Part shown: in pieces, positions 11,494 through 26,452 of the stretch
Position numbering within the stretch: position 1 is the stretch's first letter
How the letters are laid out: every line of letters begins with the position of its first letter
Assembly: GCA_022385755.1 (NCBI GenBank)
Contig: MU278358.1
Coordinates: 573,133-637,132, forward strand
DNA length: 64,000 nt
Origin: Trametopsis cervina
Lineage: Eukaryota > Basidiomycota > Agaricomycetes > Polyporales > Irpicaceae
Reading direction: 5' to 3'
Position numbers and translations under genes: made by a program
Notes under the pieces: model-generated
The model's input: only the letters and a program-made list of their open reading frames with translations
What the model was told of the DNA's origin: nothing
Databases searched by the model: none

Positions 11494-11938
11494 ACCCTTC
11501 ATAGTTCTACCAACGCGATCGTATTGTCCCCATCATTATAAACCCTGGACCCGGTACACAGACCATCTACACACTCTTGGATTTTTGCTTGGTTTGCCTA
11601 TTCTCCTCAGACCGTTGTGTCTGCCATTTCCACTCACTTACACGTCACGACTCGTTTTCCACCCACTGTATCCCTAGTGCCCCCTCCCATATGCCGGGTA
11701 GTATACCATTATTACCTTATGACCTATGTAATGCAACCCAGTGTATCTCTACTTCCCTCCCAATCCATAGAAGTTATAAATAACTCTTAACAGACACCGC
11801 TGAGAACTTAAGTCGCACTCCAAGTCGGTCGCCGAAGTGATGAGAGAATTCGCTGTAGGCAGACACAATTTCAGATTAATTTTCAGTCCTTGTACAACAA
11901 AATGTCTGATAGCAATAGTCCGATACATCATCGCCCTT
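11494..11938. other. Convergent 3' flanks of the receptor and GMD genes
   Basis: The stretch is pyrimidine-rich after the receptor stop. No gene or CaaX peptide is recognised in it. Confidence 0.5.
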
Positions 11939-13465
<1,527 letters not shown>

Positions 13466-14300
13466 TATGGGATGGAGGAAGATGCCAGAAGGGAGGGAGA
13501 TGGGCAGATGGGCAGATAATGAGCGCAAACAGGCGGTTTTATAGTATTGGCTGTGAGGTGCCTCGTTTTAACCACGCTACGATGGCCACGATATTCAAAT
13601 GACAGAGTGAACAGACCGGAGCAATTTGGAAGATGTATACAGAGGCGGTCGAGGTTGCAGGGAAGGCGACCTTGCGGGATGCTGACGCCGTCAACTACAG
13701 CGTGCTCACTTGGAAATGTCTGACCATCTTCGAGATTATGTTACTCATCCGCCAGTCTAGCCAGCTCAGTACATTGCTATCATCTTATCTGTCGAACTCA
13801 TGCTTGCTACCACGCCGTCGTACTGCTCCTCAGAATCACGATAATGATATTTTTGTCCAGAGGTGGCCCTGAATATCGCGATCACGAGCGAACGTGTTGG
13901 GGTAAGCGCGTGTTATACACGGTTCATTAACGCGACCACCACAGGAACTGCTATAGTCGTAGCACTTTGTACAAGCTACCAAATTGTTTAGGACTCGGTA
14001 TGTACAATGTTTTCACTTGAAACAATGAGATTAAATTTCGTTCCAGGCAAATGGGTGTTGCAGAAGAACAAGCCCACTTTCAGACAACCGTCCCAACACT
14101 TCAAGGAATCTCCGACTGGTGCAGTCATTCGTGTCTTCAACTTCATCTGCCATCTTGTCTGACACGAGCACATTACCAGGGCGGAGAATACTTACGACCG
14201 TCTTGCAAAGAGACTGCGACCGGCGTGGGACTCCCGGCCAATACTAACTGTTCGCACATTGCCTTGTGAATACTCATCTGAGCTGACCTATGATTTACAG
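13466..14300. other. Region between GMD and the 3-TM gene, probably promoters and a 5' UTR
   Basis: This is the divergent space upstream of GMD (-) and of the small membrane protein (+). A good intron (GTGAAT...GCTGAC...TTTACAG, about 14256-14300) ends exactly at the ATG of the membrane protein, so transcribed leader exons probably lie here. A 79-codon open frame at 13633 has no recognisable content. Confidence 0.4.
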
Positions 14301-14832
14301 ATGTTCTCTCTCATCTTTGTGGCCATGAGCTTTGTGCCAGTGGCATTATTCTTGTGCGTTGCAGTTCACGCTCTCTGCGTCACTATCCCTAACTCGTTTC
14401 TTATGTATAGGACATTCTCCCTCTTTGTCTCTGCTACATTCATCATTATCGGGCTAGGGACAGCTATTGTTGCTACTATCGCAGTGGTCGCCTTCGCAGG
14501 TAAGCAGACTATGATATAGCAGGTCAGGGGGTCACAGAAACCAACAAGTTGTGTTCCACTTTCTAGGTACTCTCCTCATATGCCTCCTAATTTTCCTCAT
14601 CTTCGTCGCACTGGCCCTCACAGTCTTTGCGACATCGACTCTGCTTGCATACGAATTACTCACAGATGTACGCTCAAGCGGCGTCCGTGACGGCACCTCC
14701 CAGTGGTTCCAAGACAGACGCAAACAATTACGTAGCACGCCGCAACCACGCCCTGACCAACAGACGAACAACGAGGACACACCCAGTGTAGGCTTCCCAC
14801 TGCCGGAGAAAGCAGGGGCTGGAAGTTTCTAA
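14301..14832 (+). CDS. Small membrane protein, unknown family
   Basis: The start MFSLIFVAMSFVPVALFL is chosen because an intron ends just before it and no upstream frame continues in phase. Two further introns are clean: one after VALFL (GTGCGT...CCCTAAC...TATAG) and one after VVAFAG (GTAAGC...TCTAG). The spliced product is about 140 residues. It has three hydrophobic segments, one at the N-terminus, one around FIIIGLGTAIVATIAVV and one around LICLLIFLIFVALAL. A hydrophilic Gln/Pro/Asp-rich tail follows, ending EKAGAGSF. No family is recognised. It sits between the two GDP-fucose enzymes but on the opposite strand, so position alone does not tie it to that pathway. Confidence 0.55.
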
Positions 14833-14960
14833 ACTGGTAAGAGTTGGTGTGCGTTTTGAATATACGTAGTACGTAGCGATGTTGATTGCACATATTTGAT
14901 CCATTACTCTACCGCTGTATCCGGAGAGCACTGACAAATCTAGAATTGTAACAGGAGAGT

Positions 14961-16409
<1,449 letters not shown>

Positions 16410-16670
16410 TGCGCACACTTAGCAGAATAGAGGGTCGTGGATGAAGGGGAATAAGAAGACCTGGATATGCCGTCCCACTAATTATGCAGCTAACACGCCT
16501 GAACCTTGTGGATGGATGCAGTAATATAAAACGGCGTACTCCGGCCGCGATTACGGAAGGTATCGTGATGTGTGATTAGGATGTCCCATACTCGTACAAC
16601 ATAAGTCTACAGATGATAATTTACAGATGCAACGAATAGTTCGTAGATATCAGTCCAAAGTAAGTAGGAT

Positions 16671-19600
16671 TTACACCTCAGTCTCAACGTCCGGTTTCCT
16701 GCTCTTCATCGCAAATCGGTTCTTCACCGCATGTGCACTCTCCTCCACATTGTCCTTAACCCACTCGGCGGTACGTACGGGCTTCAGCTGCATCAGTCCC
16801 CTATGGTCGCGATGCAGCTCCTTCTCGTTATCTTTCCAATCCTTCATCCGCTGGAGCAGCCCTTTGTGTTCATCCTCCTGCGAGTCATCGTTACCGTCCT
16901 CCTTGGCCTCCCCTGCATCCGGAGTTCGAACTTGCTCGTTCTCAACAGCAGTGGATGAGACCATGGTGTTCAGGTCTGGCCGATCCTCTCCTGCCCATAC
17001 ACCGCCGCCATCTTCAGTGCGAGGGGTATAGGCCGGCGGCGGGGGAGTCTTCTCCCCGTCTTCTGTGTGTGTGTCATGGTGCGACGAATCCGAATCACGC
17101 TCAGTGTCGGAGCTCGGAAGGTCCTGAAGGTTCTCGGGTCTCCTGTCTTCCACGCGTTTGTCTTGCGTATACTCTCCGACCTCGTCCCGCAGGCCTCCGT
17201 CCCGTTCCCTCAGATACGCATCCCAAGCCTCCTTCCTCTTTGGCCCGCCACCGTTCATCGTCTCTCGATGTCCATCGCCTATTCCCGGTCTGAAGACCAG
17301 GCTTATCCACACACTTCCGACCCGCTCTACCTTCTCCTTGTCGTCATCCCAAGCGTCCAGGTTGCCATCAGGAGGCGAATAGTTCATCTTCAGTCGCGAG
17401 TAGTCCCCATTCTTGACATGCCACATCGGGAGCTCGATTGTCGTTTGGTCGTTGTCAACGACGTCTCGAAGCCACAGTACCGACATAGCCTTCCTACTTC
17501 CACGCTTCAGCCCAGCGGTGGATGACTTATCCTTGAAGGACATAAGCAATGCGGATCCATAACGGGATCGTATAGGAATGCCCTTCAAGTCGTCTTCTGA
17601 GGAGTCGTGCGACCATAGGACGGTGCCATTATCTTGAAGTTCCCCTGTTTTACGGGAAACCTTATCTTCGCTAGTGGACTTGGATGCTTTGAGTCGAATC
17701 TGGCATTTGTTCAAGTCCATATTGATATTTGCATTATCATTCAGCTTAGCCGATATGTCGTGAACAACCAGTGTTCCAGTGTCGAATCCTGTTAAGCTAG
17801 GCGGGAGCTTGGCCTCAACAGGACGGAACAACAACGAGAGGCGTATGCGACCATAACCGAGCCCACGCTCAAGAGAGTAAAGCCGCGTGATCTCGGAACT
17901 GTTCACCAGCAGGTCTGATAGCTACGAACCATCCAGTTTAGTGTTAAGGCTAGAGCGTACCAGGTATCTGGTTGCTGGTTGTAGACATACCTTCAACATC
18001 ACTACGCCAAGAATTGCGTCGTTCTCACGCATGCGAGAATCTTTGACTGCCACAGTTACATGTGCAGTCTTCCAGTCTCGCACGAATCGTTCTGTCCCAG
18101 CGTTGAAGATCGGGGTGCTTGTAATGGGCTTGACGCGAGTTTGATACACAAGCTCGTCATTCAAAGATCTACAAGGCGAATAATGTGGATTAGAATCGTC
18201 CGCGCATTGATCCACGACACTCACATGGTGCAATACGACGACGGCAATCCCTCATCTTCCTCTGCTTCTTCATCGTTATCATCTTGGCCGTCTTGCCCTT
18301 CCCTGGATCGGATGCTCTTCAGCACGGTTGTCTCCCGCCCTTCCTTCTTGACCCCCAATCCTCTGATCTCATGCACCTGCACACTGACGATACCACTGGG
18401 CCACTCAGGATCAGGTGGGGTGACCAATACAGCTGCTTCCAAGTCATCCATAGCTATGTCCTTCGCTGTCTGGAACTCCGGCTTGTCTCGGAGGTCTTTC
18501 GGTATGCCAGGATCTGTGCCATCGGATTTGAGAGTTTCGGTCGGGGCGCGCTTGGCATAGTAGCCGACGGTGTATTCGAGGTGTCCAGGGACGTGCTTAG
18601 AATTGGGATCGCTAAGCGACGATGTTCGGCGGTGAGCCTTTCCATGATCACGGACGAGATCGATAATTTCCACCTCAGCTACTCCGAGAAGATCATCCTA
18701 GTTCAAACGGCTTCAGTATCGAAGCACTGCAGAAGATAGGAGCACTTACAACGCTCATGCGATCAGAATCCCACAGCTGGAAGCTCAGCTTTTCCCGCAG
18801 CCTGATCGTATTGATGTCCACGAGTGCCACGGCGGTCTCCTCGAACACGGGATTGCAGTCTCCTTTTATGATTCTTGTCGAATATAGAGGCTTTCCCAAG
18901 CGAGAATATGTAACCGTTAAGTATGGGTCTGCTAATCATGATGTCAACTGAGTACTGCACTATAACTCCAAAGGCTACTAAAGATACTTACCAGAACCAC
19001 CTGTGGCGTCTCCACGTTTAACATCCTTCGCACGATGTATGTGTACTACGAGGACACCAATGGTATCTGTATCCTTCTTTACGTCGTCACCGCTGATGAG
19101 TCTCTGGAGATCTAGGGTAAGACTCTTTGGGGCCACGTATTCAGCTGCTGCGGTGTCGATGGCACTCGAGATGAAGCCCGAGATGAACGGGAGGTTCATG
19201 ACGTTCGGCAGCAGCTTGTGGATCGCGACCACAGATATTGTAATGCGAGGAAGACCTAGAAGGGTCACCATTGTCTTCTTGACGCTAATACATACTGTCA
19301 GTGTATTCTAGGGTGAGCATGAAAGACGACTTTACAATGGCGGGTCAGATATGAGCTGTAAACGAGCCCGGGCTGTGCCTACTGCACCGGTGACTTCTAC
19401 CCAGACGGCTGGATCGAGCATCAGCCAACGCATTGGACCTACGGGTTAAATTGTGACACTTACGAACTTTGAAGCCATAAAGACCTTTCAGTCCCAGGAA
19501 GAATTCTACCAGGAGGTGAGCATTGCGTGCCTTACTGACAGCACTCTGTCCGCTGGGCAATCCCCGGTATGCGAATGAAAGCTCGACATTGACGTGTTGT

Positions 19601-20742
19601 TCGTCTAGCGCCTCTATATCTCCGGGATCTTGATGTTCGTCGTCTTCCTCGTTAACGAATTCGCGAGAATGTGCATCGGGGAGAGACCGTATTGCAGTTA
19701 TCCTCGCAGCATTTTGTCCGAACCCGATATCGGATATCCGTACAGAGTGCTGCACGGTGGTGGGTCAGAACACGTTTGTGTGTTAGAATGATCTACGTAC
19801 AACGAAGTGAGGGACCGAAGCCTGCATGATATCTTCTAACATGTCGACCACGCCGCTAAACCTGCAGCCGTACTGCGGTTAAGAATGCGGCAACAGGTTG
19901 GAGAAGAGTAACAACATACAGATCAGGATTCATGATAGGCCAGATGCCTCTCAGGAGCGCATTCGCCCACTCTGCACTCTCCTTCGTCCTCTCTTCCGTG
20001 GTCACTTTACCGTCTCCGTCTACGTCTGACCCGGCTCGCAAGCCTCGCATGCGCTCTGCATGCCATGCGCGGTCATCGAAATCGTCTTGTGAGGCCCGGT
20101 GGATACGAAAGTTCATCGTATATGCGATGAGTGTGGGAATTGCCAGTGCAAAGGAGGTTGACAAGATAGAATTCGATATCAGCCGCGACAGAAGGAAGCA
20201 TAGGGCATATGTGATGGCTATGGTAGCAACACCTGGGGATACCTTAGCCACGACCTCTTCTCTGTGCTGAGCCCAATCTAAGCATGATTTAGTATGTACT
20301 AATCAAATAAATATAAATTGAGCGTCGACGCTCACCTGGAGGGGGGAAATCCGTATCCAAAACGTTCTCTCCCTTATTCCGTAAATCTGGTTCCTCGTCT
20401 GCATTCTTTATGTCCAGCTCTTCGCCCGTGACAGGGTCGACGACATGCATTACATAACCCTTCGCCAGACGCGAAGCCCTCTTCTGTGTCTGCTTTGCCT
20501 CGTTCTTGTCGCTTTGATCCTGCAACTGTGCTGCCTTGGCTTCTGTGGCATGAGCAGGGTTGACAAGTGAGGTGAGCTTGGTGGCTATCTTGGGGACAGG
20601 GTTCTTGCCCGAGTACGGTTCATTGAATACGTGTGCCATTAGAGACTGAGTCGTTAGATTCCCTGCGTGGCGTTGATGAGCTTTGTGCAATGGAACACTA
20701 CTTGGGTGACTTACCGTCTTTCGTACGACGGGGATTCTTCAT
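16671..20742 (-). CDS. SMP and C2 domain membrane protein (Mug190/tricalbin-like)
   Basis: A long multi-exon gene starting MKNPRRTKDG and ending KSRKPDVETEV. After a basic N-terminus there are two adjacent hydrophobic segments (VATIAITYALCFLL and ILSTSFALAIPTLIAY), a hairpin of the kind that anchors tricalbins in the ER. An SMP-like lipid-binding domain follows (EWANALLRGIWPIMNPDL, then FGLPRITISVVAIHKL-like sequence). At least two C2-type domains come next (IGVLVVHIHRAKDVKR; IVSVQVHEIRGLGV). The last 250 residues are hydrophilic and Pro/Glu-rich. Proteins of this plan tether the ER to the plasma membrane and shuttle lipids. S. pombe Mug190 is the closest named plan I can recall; that assignment is by architecture, not by alignment. 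Confidence 0.8.
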
Positions 20743-22250
20743 GACAGTCGACGGAGAGCTGCACGGGTGCTATATAACCGCACAAAACATTCTGGGAACA
20801 TAGTGTCATAGTGGATATTGCCGTAGTCGCCATACCAGCAACCACCACCACTCTGTCTCTCGCTCCAACCTTGCCACGGGTCCGAGTATGATGTCAGGCC
20901 AACCTTAACATAGGGGTAACTTTGGCTCTCACGCATCCATCACTGTGACATTGTACAGCAGTGAGCGAGCATTGGCGGGTTATAGACGGGATGTCGCCCT
21001 TACAAAGAGCTTTTATAATTGCTAGACTTTGCGTGGCGGCGGCGCAGGACGTGGAAGGAGACAAGAGCATGCGCTGTCCACGTCGATCCTGCTGGAACAC
21101 CGGCAGACTGACAGTTAAAGCTCCGCCAAGCACCGTACTATGGCCATCGACGTTAGAGAAATGCTAGTAGAGTGGACAAGGACACGGACGTGCACACAGC
21201 AAGAATATTGCGGGGACAAGGCTTAGATTACACAAGGCGAAGTAATATCACTCATCACAATTCACAACATTCTGCATACACATTCAATGAAATGAATCTA
21301 TTGCCATGACCCCTTCTGCGTAGTAGAGGTTCGTTTACGTTGACACATGGTCGTTGCCCTTCCAGGAACCGTACCGCCCATCTCATCCACCGTCGAAGAA
21401 ACATTTATCGCTCGCTTCTCTCCAATTTCATGGAGCACGTTTTGTCGCAATAGCGCCGGAATCAACAGAGGGTGCGTGGGCCATCATACTGTGAATGCAA
21501 AGCGGCCGGGCTACTCAGGACGTGTTTCGGCTTCGCGGGCGTTTCATGGTTAGTGACGGGAGGGGTGTCAGGAATAAGCTGATCAAGCATACTGGTGAGT
21601 GTCGAATAGTCCATATCGGTGTCCGTCTCCTCTCTTCAGATCTTCCAGATACGCCCTCGAGTCGCTGAGCGCATGTTGGCTACGAACAAAAAGTCGCGCT
21701 CACGAATGATGAAGTTGTGGTTCGAGTTGAACTCGAGACTCCAGATTAGGATCACTCGCGCCCCACATTTCACGCATATGTTTATTCATAGACTGGTTAC
21801 GAGCATTCGTTGAACAAACAAAATAATAGGTGAGTGAGAAACATACAAACACAGCACCGCATTGGACGTTACTAGAAGCGAGAAGGAGGCTACAGAGGAG
21901 GCATGAAGTCAAACGACGAAGCAGCAGTGTTGATGCTCAATGGCGGGACCATTGGCGTCAGTGAGCTTGAGTACACTGGCTAATCGCAAATATATACGGA
22001 CAGCTGCAGGCCACGACATCACAAAGTCTGCGAGGAGGGGAGAGAGGAGGCATCGGTGCCTAATCACGTCTGACGACGCCCTGCTGCAGCTGGAAGCCAA
22101 AGATGAAGTCTATACGCAGGGAGGACAAGGCGCCGAGAGAGGTAGGGGGGAAGGGACCTGTCTCCACAGCGGGTCATGCCACGTCGCCCGTCCCGCGATT
22201 GCGACCTTTAAGAATTCACAGCATTTTGAAAGCGGCGGAAATCGAAAGTA
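20743..22250. other. Unresolved 1.5 kb stretch, possible small minus-strand gene
   Basis: On the minus strand there is TATATA at about 21990, then an ATG near 21912 (MTSCLLCSLLLASSNVQCG, signal-peptide-like). A textbook 56 base intron (GTATGT...AACCAG) follows at about 21787-21842, and then an acidic stretch (REMWGASDPNLESRVQ) that may continue past a GTGAGC donor near 21700. The downstream exons could not be closed into one frame with confidence, so no CDS is called. The rest is intergenic. Confidence 0.3.
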
Positions 22251-25200
22251 CTAGCCATTGCTGCTCCAGATGTTTGGGACCGAGGACGTCGGAAAACGAG
22301 TATGGAGACCCTGTTCCCTCAACTGAGGTGGAGAGGGCCCGACATTGTAGTATTCAGGCTGCGCCTGTCGATAGAGCGCGTTACCACCCGGTAAGTTATA
22401 AGACACGCCTGAATAGTCCCCAGGTGCCCGATGGCCGGGTACGCCAACGTCAGCGAATTTCAATGGGTCGTGCAATGGCTGAGATCCGTAAAGAGAGGGA
22501 TTCAATGCGATGTCGTTCCTCTGAACGGGCAACGTCGGCGCCATAGTCTGGCGTAATGGTGCCATTGACGCGGAGGGTGCCCGCTGGTGCCGCAGAGGCT
22601 GTTGAGGGGCGTATGGGCTGCCCAGAGATTCATGCACATAGCCTGGATGAGTATTAGCGGTGGTGATCCCGGACTGCCAAGGCTGCGATGGTGCTATCGG
22701 GCTTTGCAGAGCTTGACGCGGGGGCTGCGGAACCTGCGGGACGTATGGCAGGCTGTTGTCAAAGCTAAGATTTCCCCTTGGGTAGTGAGACGGGGAGCTG
22801 GTCGCAGCAGGAGACCAGATAGAGTTGCCAAGCCCATTCGAGCCGAAGAGCATGCTTACTGGAGGCAGCGACGAGCCTCGCGCGTGTTGCGCGCTAGCTG
22901 GCGAGCGGGTGACACTCATCACGTTGTTGAGCAAGTCTTCCGCAGTCGTTGGTGGCACAGCCAATGGTGTCGCCGTCGGCGGTGATCTCTCCTGGTCCAT
23001 CTGCCCAATCCTACGCGGGTTCACGCCTGGACCTGTGCCTCTCGGGTTCATTCTTGGAGGTGTAGTGGGCAGAGCGGTGAATATAGGGTCTTGTTGAGGA
23101 GATAGAGGAGGACTGCAAGACATATAAGAAATGTAAATAATAGTGAAGAAAGCATACAAACCTGGGTTGCCAAACAATCTCGTCGTCTTCATTCTCATCT
23201 CCTTCGTTGTCAGACCGCAGTGCGATACGCATGACCTCTCCGACAATGTCATCTTCCGTACGAGTTGTGAGCGAGATGTTGTCGTCATCTTCTGTCTCAG
23301 ACTTTGGGGGCAGATAGGAGGGGTATTCGTGAGCTGCGACCGACCCTTCAGGGTACTGGTTGACTGTAGACAAATAGTTGCTGCTGTCCGGTGGGGTTGA
23401 ATGACGGAATCCAGTGAGATCCGATAATTTTGTGAGGAAGGAGCCTCTCTCAAACATTATGGGTGTATTCTTTGCACACGTCGCGCTTCATCAACGCGGC
23501 CGTGCCACACATAGTTAACATAAAAACGCACCTCATCCTCAGCAACCGCTTCCGCGTCCACTAAAATGTCTGATATCCTCATTAGCTGCTCCTCATTCGG
23601 ATGCACCTGATCTCTCGCTGTCCTTTCCTCTGACGTGTGCCGGCTATGTCCACTTACATCGCCGTCTTCATTTGAATCTGTCGAGGGGCGTTTTGAGCCC
23701 GGGGGCCTTCCGTCGCTGCCATACATATATTTCCGCAGAGGAAGGAAACCGGCCAATTCGATATCTTCCTCCAGCTGCGTTTTCAGTTCGGGGATTTGGT
23801 CCATAGGGAACGCGTGTATCAGAGTATTGCAGAAGCGCGCATATTCAGACCAGAACGCCTGGATATCGCCCACGACAATAGGAGATGCGACAGCGTTGCG
23901 CTTGTCCTTCCCTCTACTTACATCTTTCGTCCCGATAACGTCATCCGTTTGCCCTGAAACAGCCTTACGCCCCTGCGAGAGGTATCGGGTGTTGGACCGT
24001 AGCCATTTGCCTGACATCCGTAGAGCGGGTAACGTCCTACGGAAAGTTGCCGTTATACGTTGAGCCAGGTCATGTTCTGCGGCATCTTCTGGCGGTGCCT
24101 CAGTAAGTTCAACAGAGCCGTTCTGCAAGAGAACGCGGTGTGTAGCGACGAGATGGGTGACAATTTGAGACTCAGTGGTTGTAAGTCTGGCACTCCGCTT
24201 TTCTCCGCTGGCCGGCCGACGGAGCATTCTATGCTTCCAAAGGGCGCCCTGCACAAGAATAACCACTTTGGAGATCATGTCGATGGGCAGGATGCGATCT
24301 GCTACCAGGCCTGCGAAGTCCTTGACGACCTTCTCCCCCATCAGCTGCGCCCTTCGGTCGTGTCAACAAGGAATACAACATAGCGGGATACAACGCACTC
24401 ATCGATGTGCATGCCCCACATAGAGTGTAACACAACCACCTTCTCCTTGAACGCTTCTACTCTCAGCCGAGGAGTCGCCGGAGTACCTTTGGCAACTTCA
24501 GCTCTCTCCTCTTTCTCCCGTATAAGGCCATTCACTTTGTACTGTTCAAGCGCCTTGCTTAGCACAGTGCCTAGATTCTCTGAGGCCGTTTCGTAAGGTG
24601 TCCTGACACAAAGGGCGCGGTAATAATGAACGAGCGAGCCGAAGATGTCTTTTTGATAGGAAGAAAGAATAGCAAGCTGATGAGACGGATTTCCGTCGAA
24701 GGGGAGAAGGAGTCGGGCTTGTTCATAACATGACTGGGCCCTATCGTAATTCCTCAGACGAGGAAGAGCCATGAAGCCAGAACCTTGCGCGGGTCCTCCT
24801 CCTCTTCTGCCCCGTCCATTTCTTCCCGAAGAGGCAGTGGCAGGAGGGCCGTCTTCATGTCCAGCGCGGGGACGCCCACCAGCTTCGTTGTAGAGCTCCT
24901 TGTAGCGCGCAATGTCGCCCAAACATACGAGCGCCTTACTGATAATAGCCACACGGCTCTCGCGCTGAGTCTGGTCCATGTGTGTTACGACTATGACAGC
25001 CGGATTGTCAGGTTCCGATTCTGGTGGGAATTGATACTGGTTGCGACGGGGCGGACCGTCTGCTGAAGGTACAGGTTCATCCTCTGGCACGATGCCGAGG
25101 ATGGTGAGAGCAGGCTGGGCTTCATCCAAGGCGAAATGTCGACGGAATCGAAGAATGAGCTGCGTCCAAAACTTTTCTTCTTCGGACAGAAACTGGCGAA

Positions 25201-25642
25201 AACGTTGGAGCAGCCTGCGGTATTCGACTGCGCGTGAAGGTTGCTGCTGGTGTTGGGTGCCTTGCCGAGGCGGATGGTGGATGGCGCGGTCGAGCGCAGT
25301 GATACGCTGCTTGTAGATGGAGATGAGGGAGTAAGATGTTTGCATCCAGAGATGTGTCTCGGCATCTTTGGATTCTCGTGCATATGGGTGTACGAACAGA
25401 AGGCGGAGGTACTGGCGACGTAGGCTGCCAAGGTAATCAGCTGCTGAAGCTGCCGCACACGGTGTGGTGGACGCACTTCTTCCTTTGTATATCAACCTCT
25501 CTGTCCGAAATGTCGCGGGTTTTCAGAAACTCCTTCAATCCTTGCTGGAGGCTTTTGGCCTCCCTGTGGTCGATGATCAGTGGGGCTCATGCTGGAGGTG
25601 AGCGATCACGTACTTCGCAATCTGAGTAGCTAGGTCTGTCAT
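22251..25642 (-). CDS. EST1/SMG7-like protein (telomerase / nonsense-mediated decay factor)
   Basis: The start MTDLATQIAK is spliced to EAKSLQQGLKEFLKTRD and then to LRRQYLRLLFVHPYARES, each junction in phase. The N-terminal half is the 14-3-3-like/TPR EST1 domain. The second half of that domain carries the family hallmark GNPSHQLAILSSYQKD followed by HYYRALCVRTPYETA. The family includes yeast Est1, which recruits telomerase, and SMG5/6/7, which act in nonsense-mediated decay. No PIN nuclease domain is seen, so SMG7-like or Est1-like is the best call. The C-terminal third is Pro/Ser/Gln-rich and disordered, with a short acidic piece EDDEIVWQPR before it, and ends PNIWSSNG. Five or more introns. 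No neighbour shares the function directly. Confidence 0.85.
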
Positions 25643-26452
25643 TGTTCAATCGGGTGTTCCCTTGCCATACATTATGACTGCAAGATGGTAGCAAAGATGT
25701 CAGGGGAGGTGAGGATCATCGTCGTTGAGGAAGATGTTGAGATATTTAACAGTGGACTCGCGTCTAGTAACTCAGACGCTCTCCCGTACGGCATTGGCCG
25801 ACAGCAACTTTTGCTTTGTTTTCGGCGCTTGTGAATTTCCCTCGTACAGTAGATTTCTACATTGCAGCTTCGTGGGCCTCCTCAAGAACATCCGCTCCTC
25901 ATACGCAAATCCGTCTCTTCCTCAGTATGTATATCAGTGAGCGAATTTATCCAGCACATCTTCTGTTCTGGGTGGACGAAGTCTCACTAGAGGTAAGTTA
26001 GCGCTCAACATAATGTGTGATTGCAGGAGCCGTGCAGGCCGGGGGTACGCCACCTCGTGTATACGGTTATCTAGGTAAGGTGAACCTTGTCACCCATCCG
26101 GATCTGAAATTCAAGGACAAGCAAGTACATGACTCACTCCAGCTGCAGCCTTGTATTATCGTTCGTACCTTGCTGTTTATGATGGCAAACGCAATGACCG
26201 CATCCATACAGGTCACATGACTTCGGCAAGCGCCACAAGGCTTACAGGTACCATAAATGGCCATATGGAATGTCTCATTTAGTGCGCCTACGACGCTCAT
26301 GGAAACTTTATAGAATACATGTCTTCAGTTATTGCGCCTCGCAAGTAGAGTCGTGCTATCAAATTTGACGTCCAGTCAAAGGCTAAAGGTGAACAAGCGG
26401 CACTCTTGGTATTTGTCTTGTTTGACAAGGCTAATCTGTGGAGAGAATGAGA
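25643..26452. other. Intergenic, no gene supported
   Basis: This is the upstream region of the EST1-like gene and the downstream end of the beta-trefoil gene. Several plus-strand open frames of 60-75 codons are present (25725, 25816, 26017) but cannot be joined into a recognisable protein. One contains HLLFWVDEVS, vaguely like a transposase DDE core, which is too weak to call. Confidence 0.45.

Noticed and set aside
22825..23100. Plus-strand open frames opposite the EST1-like C-terminus
   Set aside because: Shadows of the Pro/Ser-rich disordered tail.
25816..26220. Possible decayed DDE transposase (HLLFWVDEVS)
   Set aside because: Only a few residues fit; no HTH, no second Asp or Glu in context and no inverted repeats.
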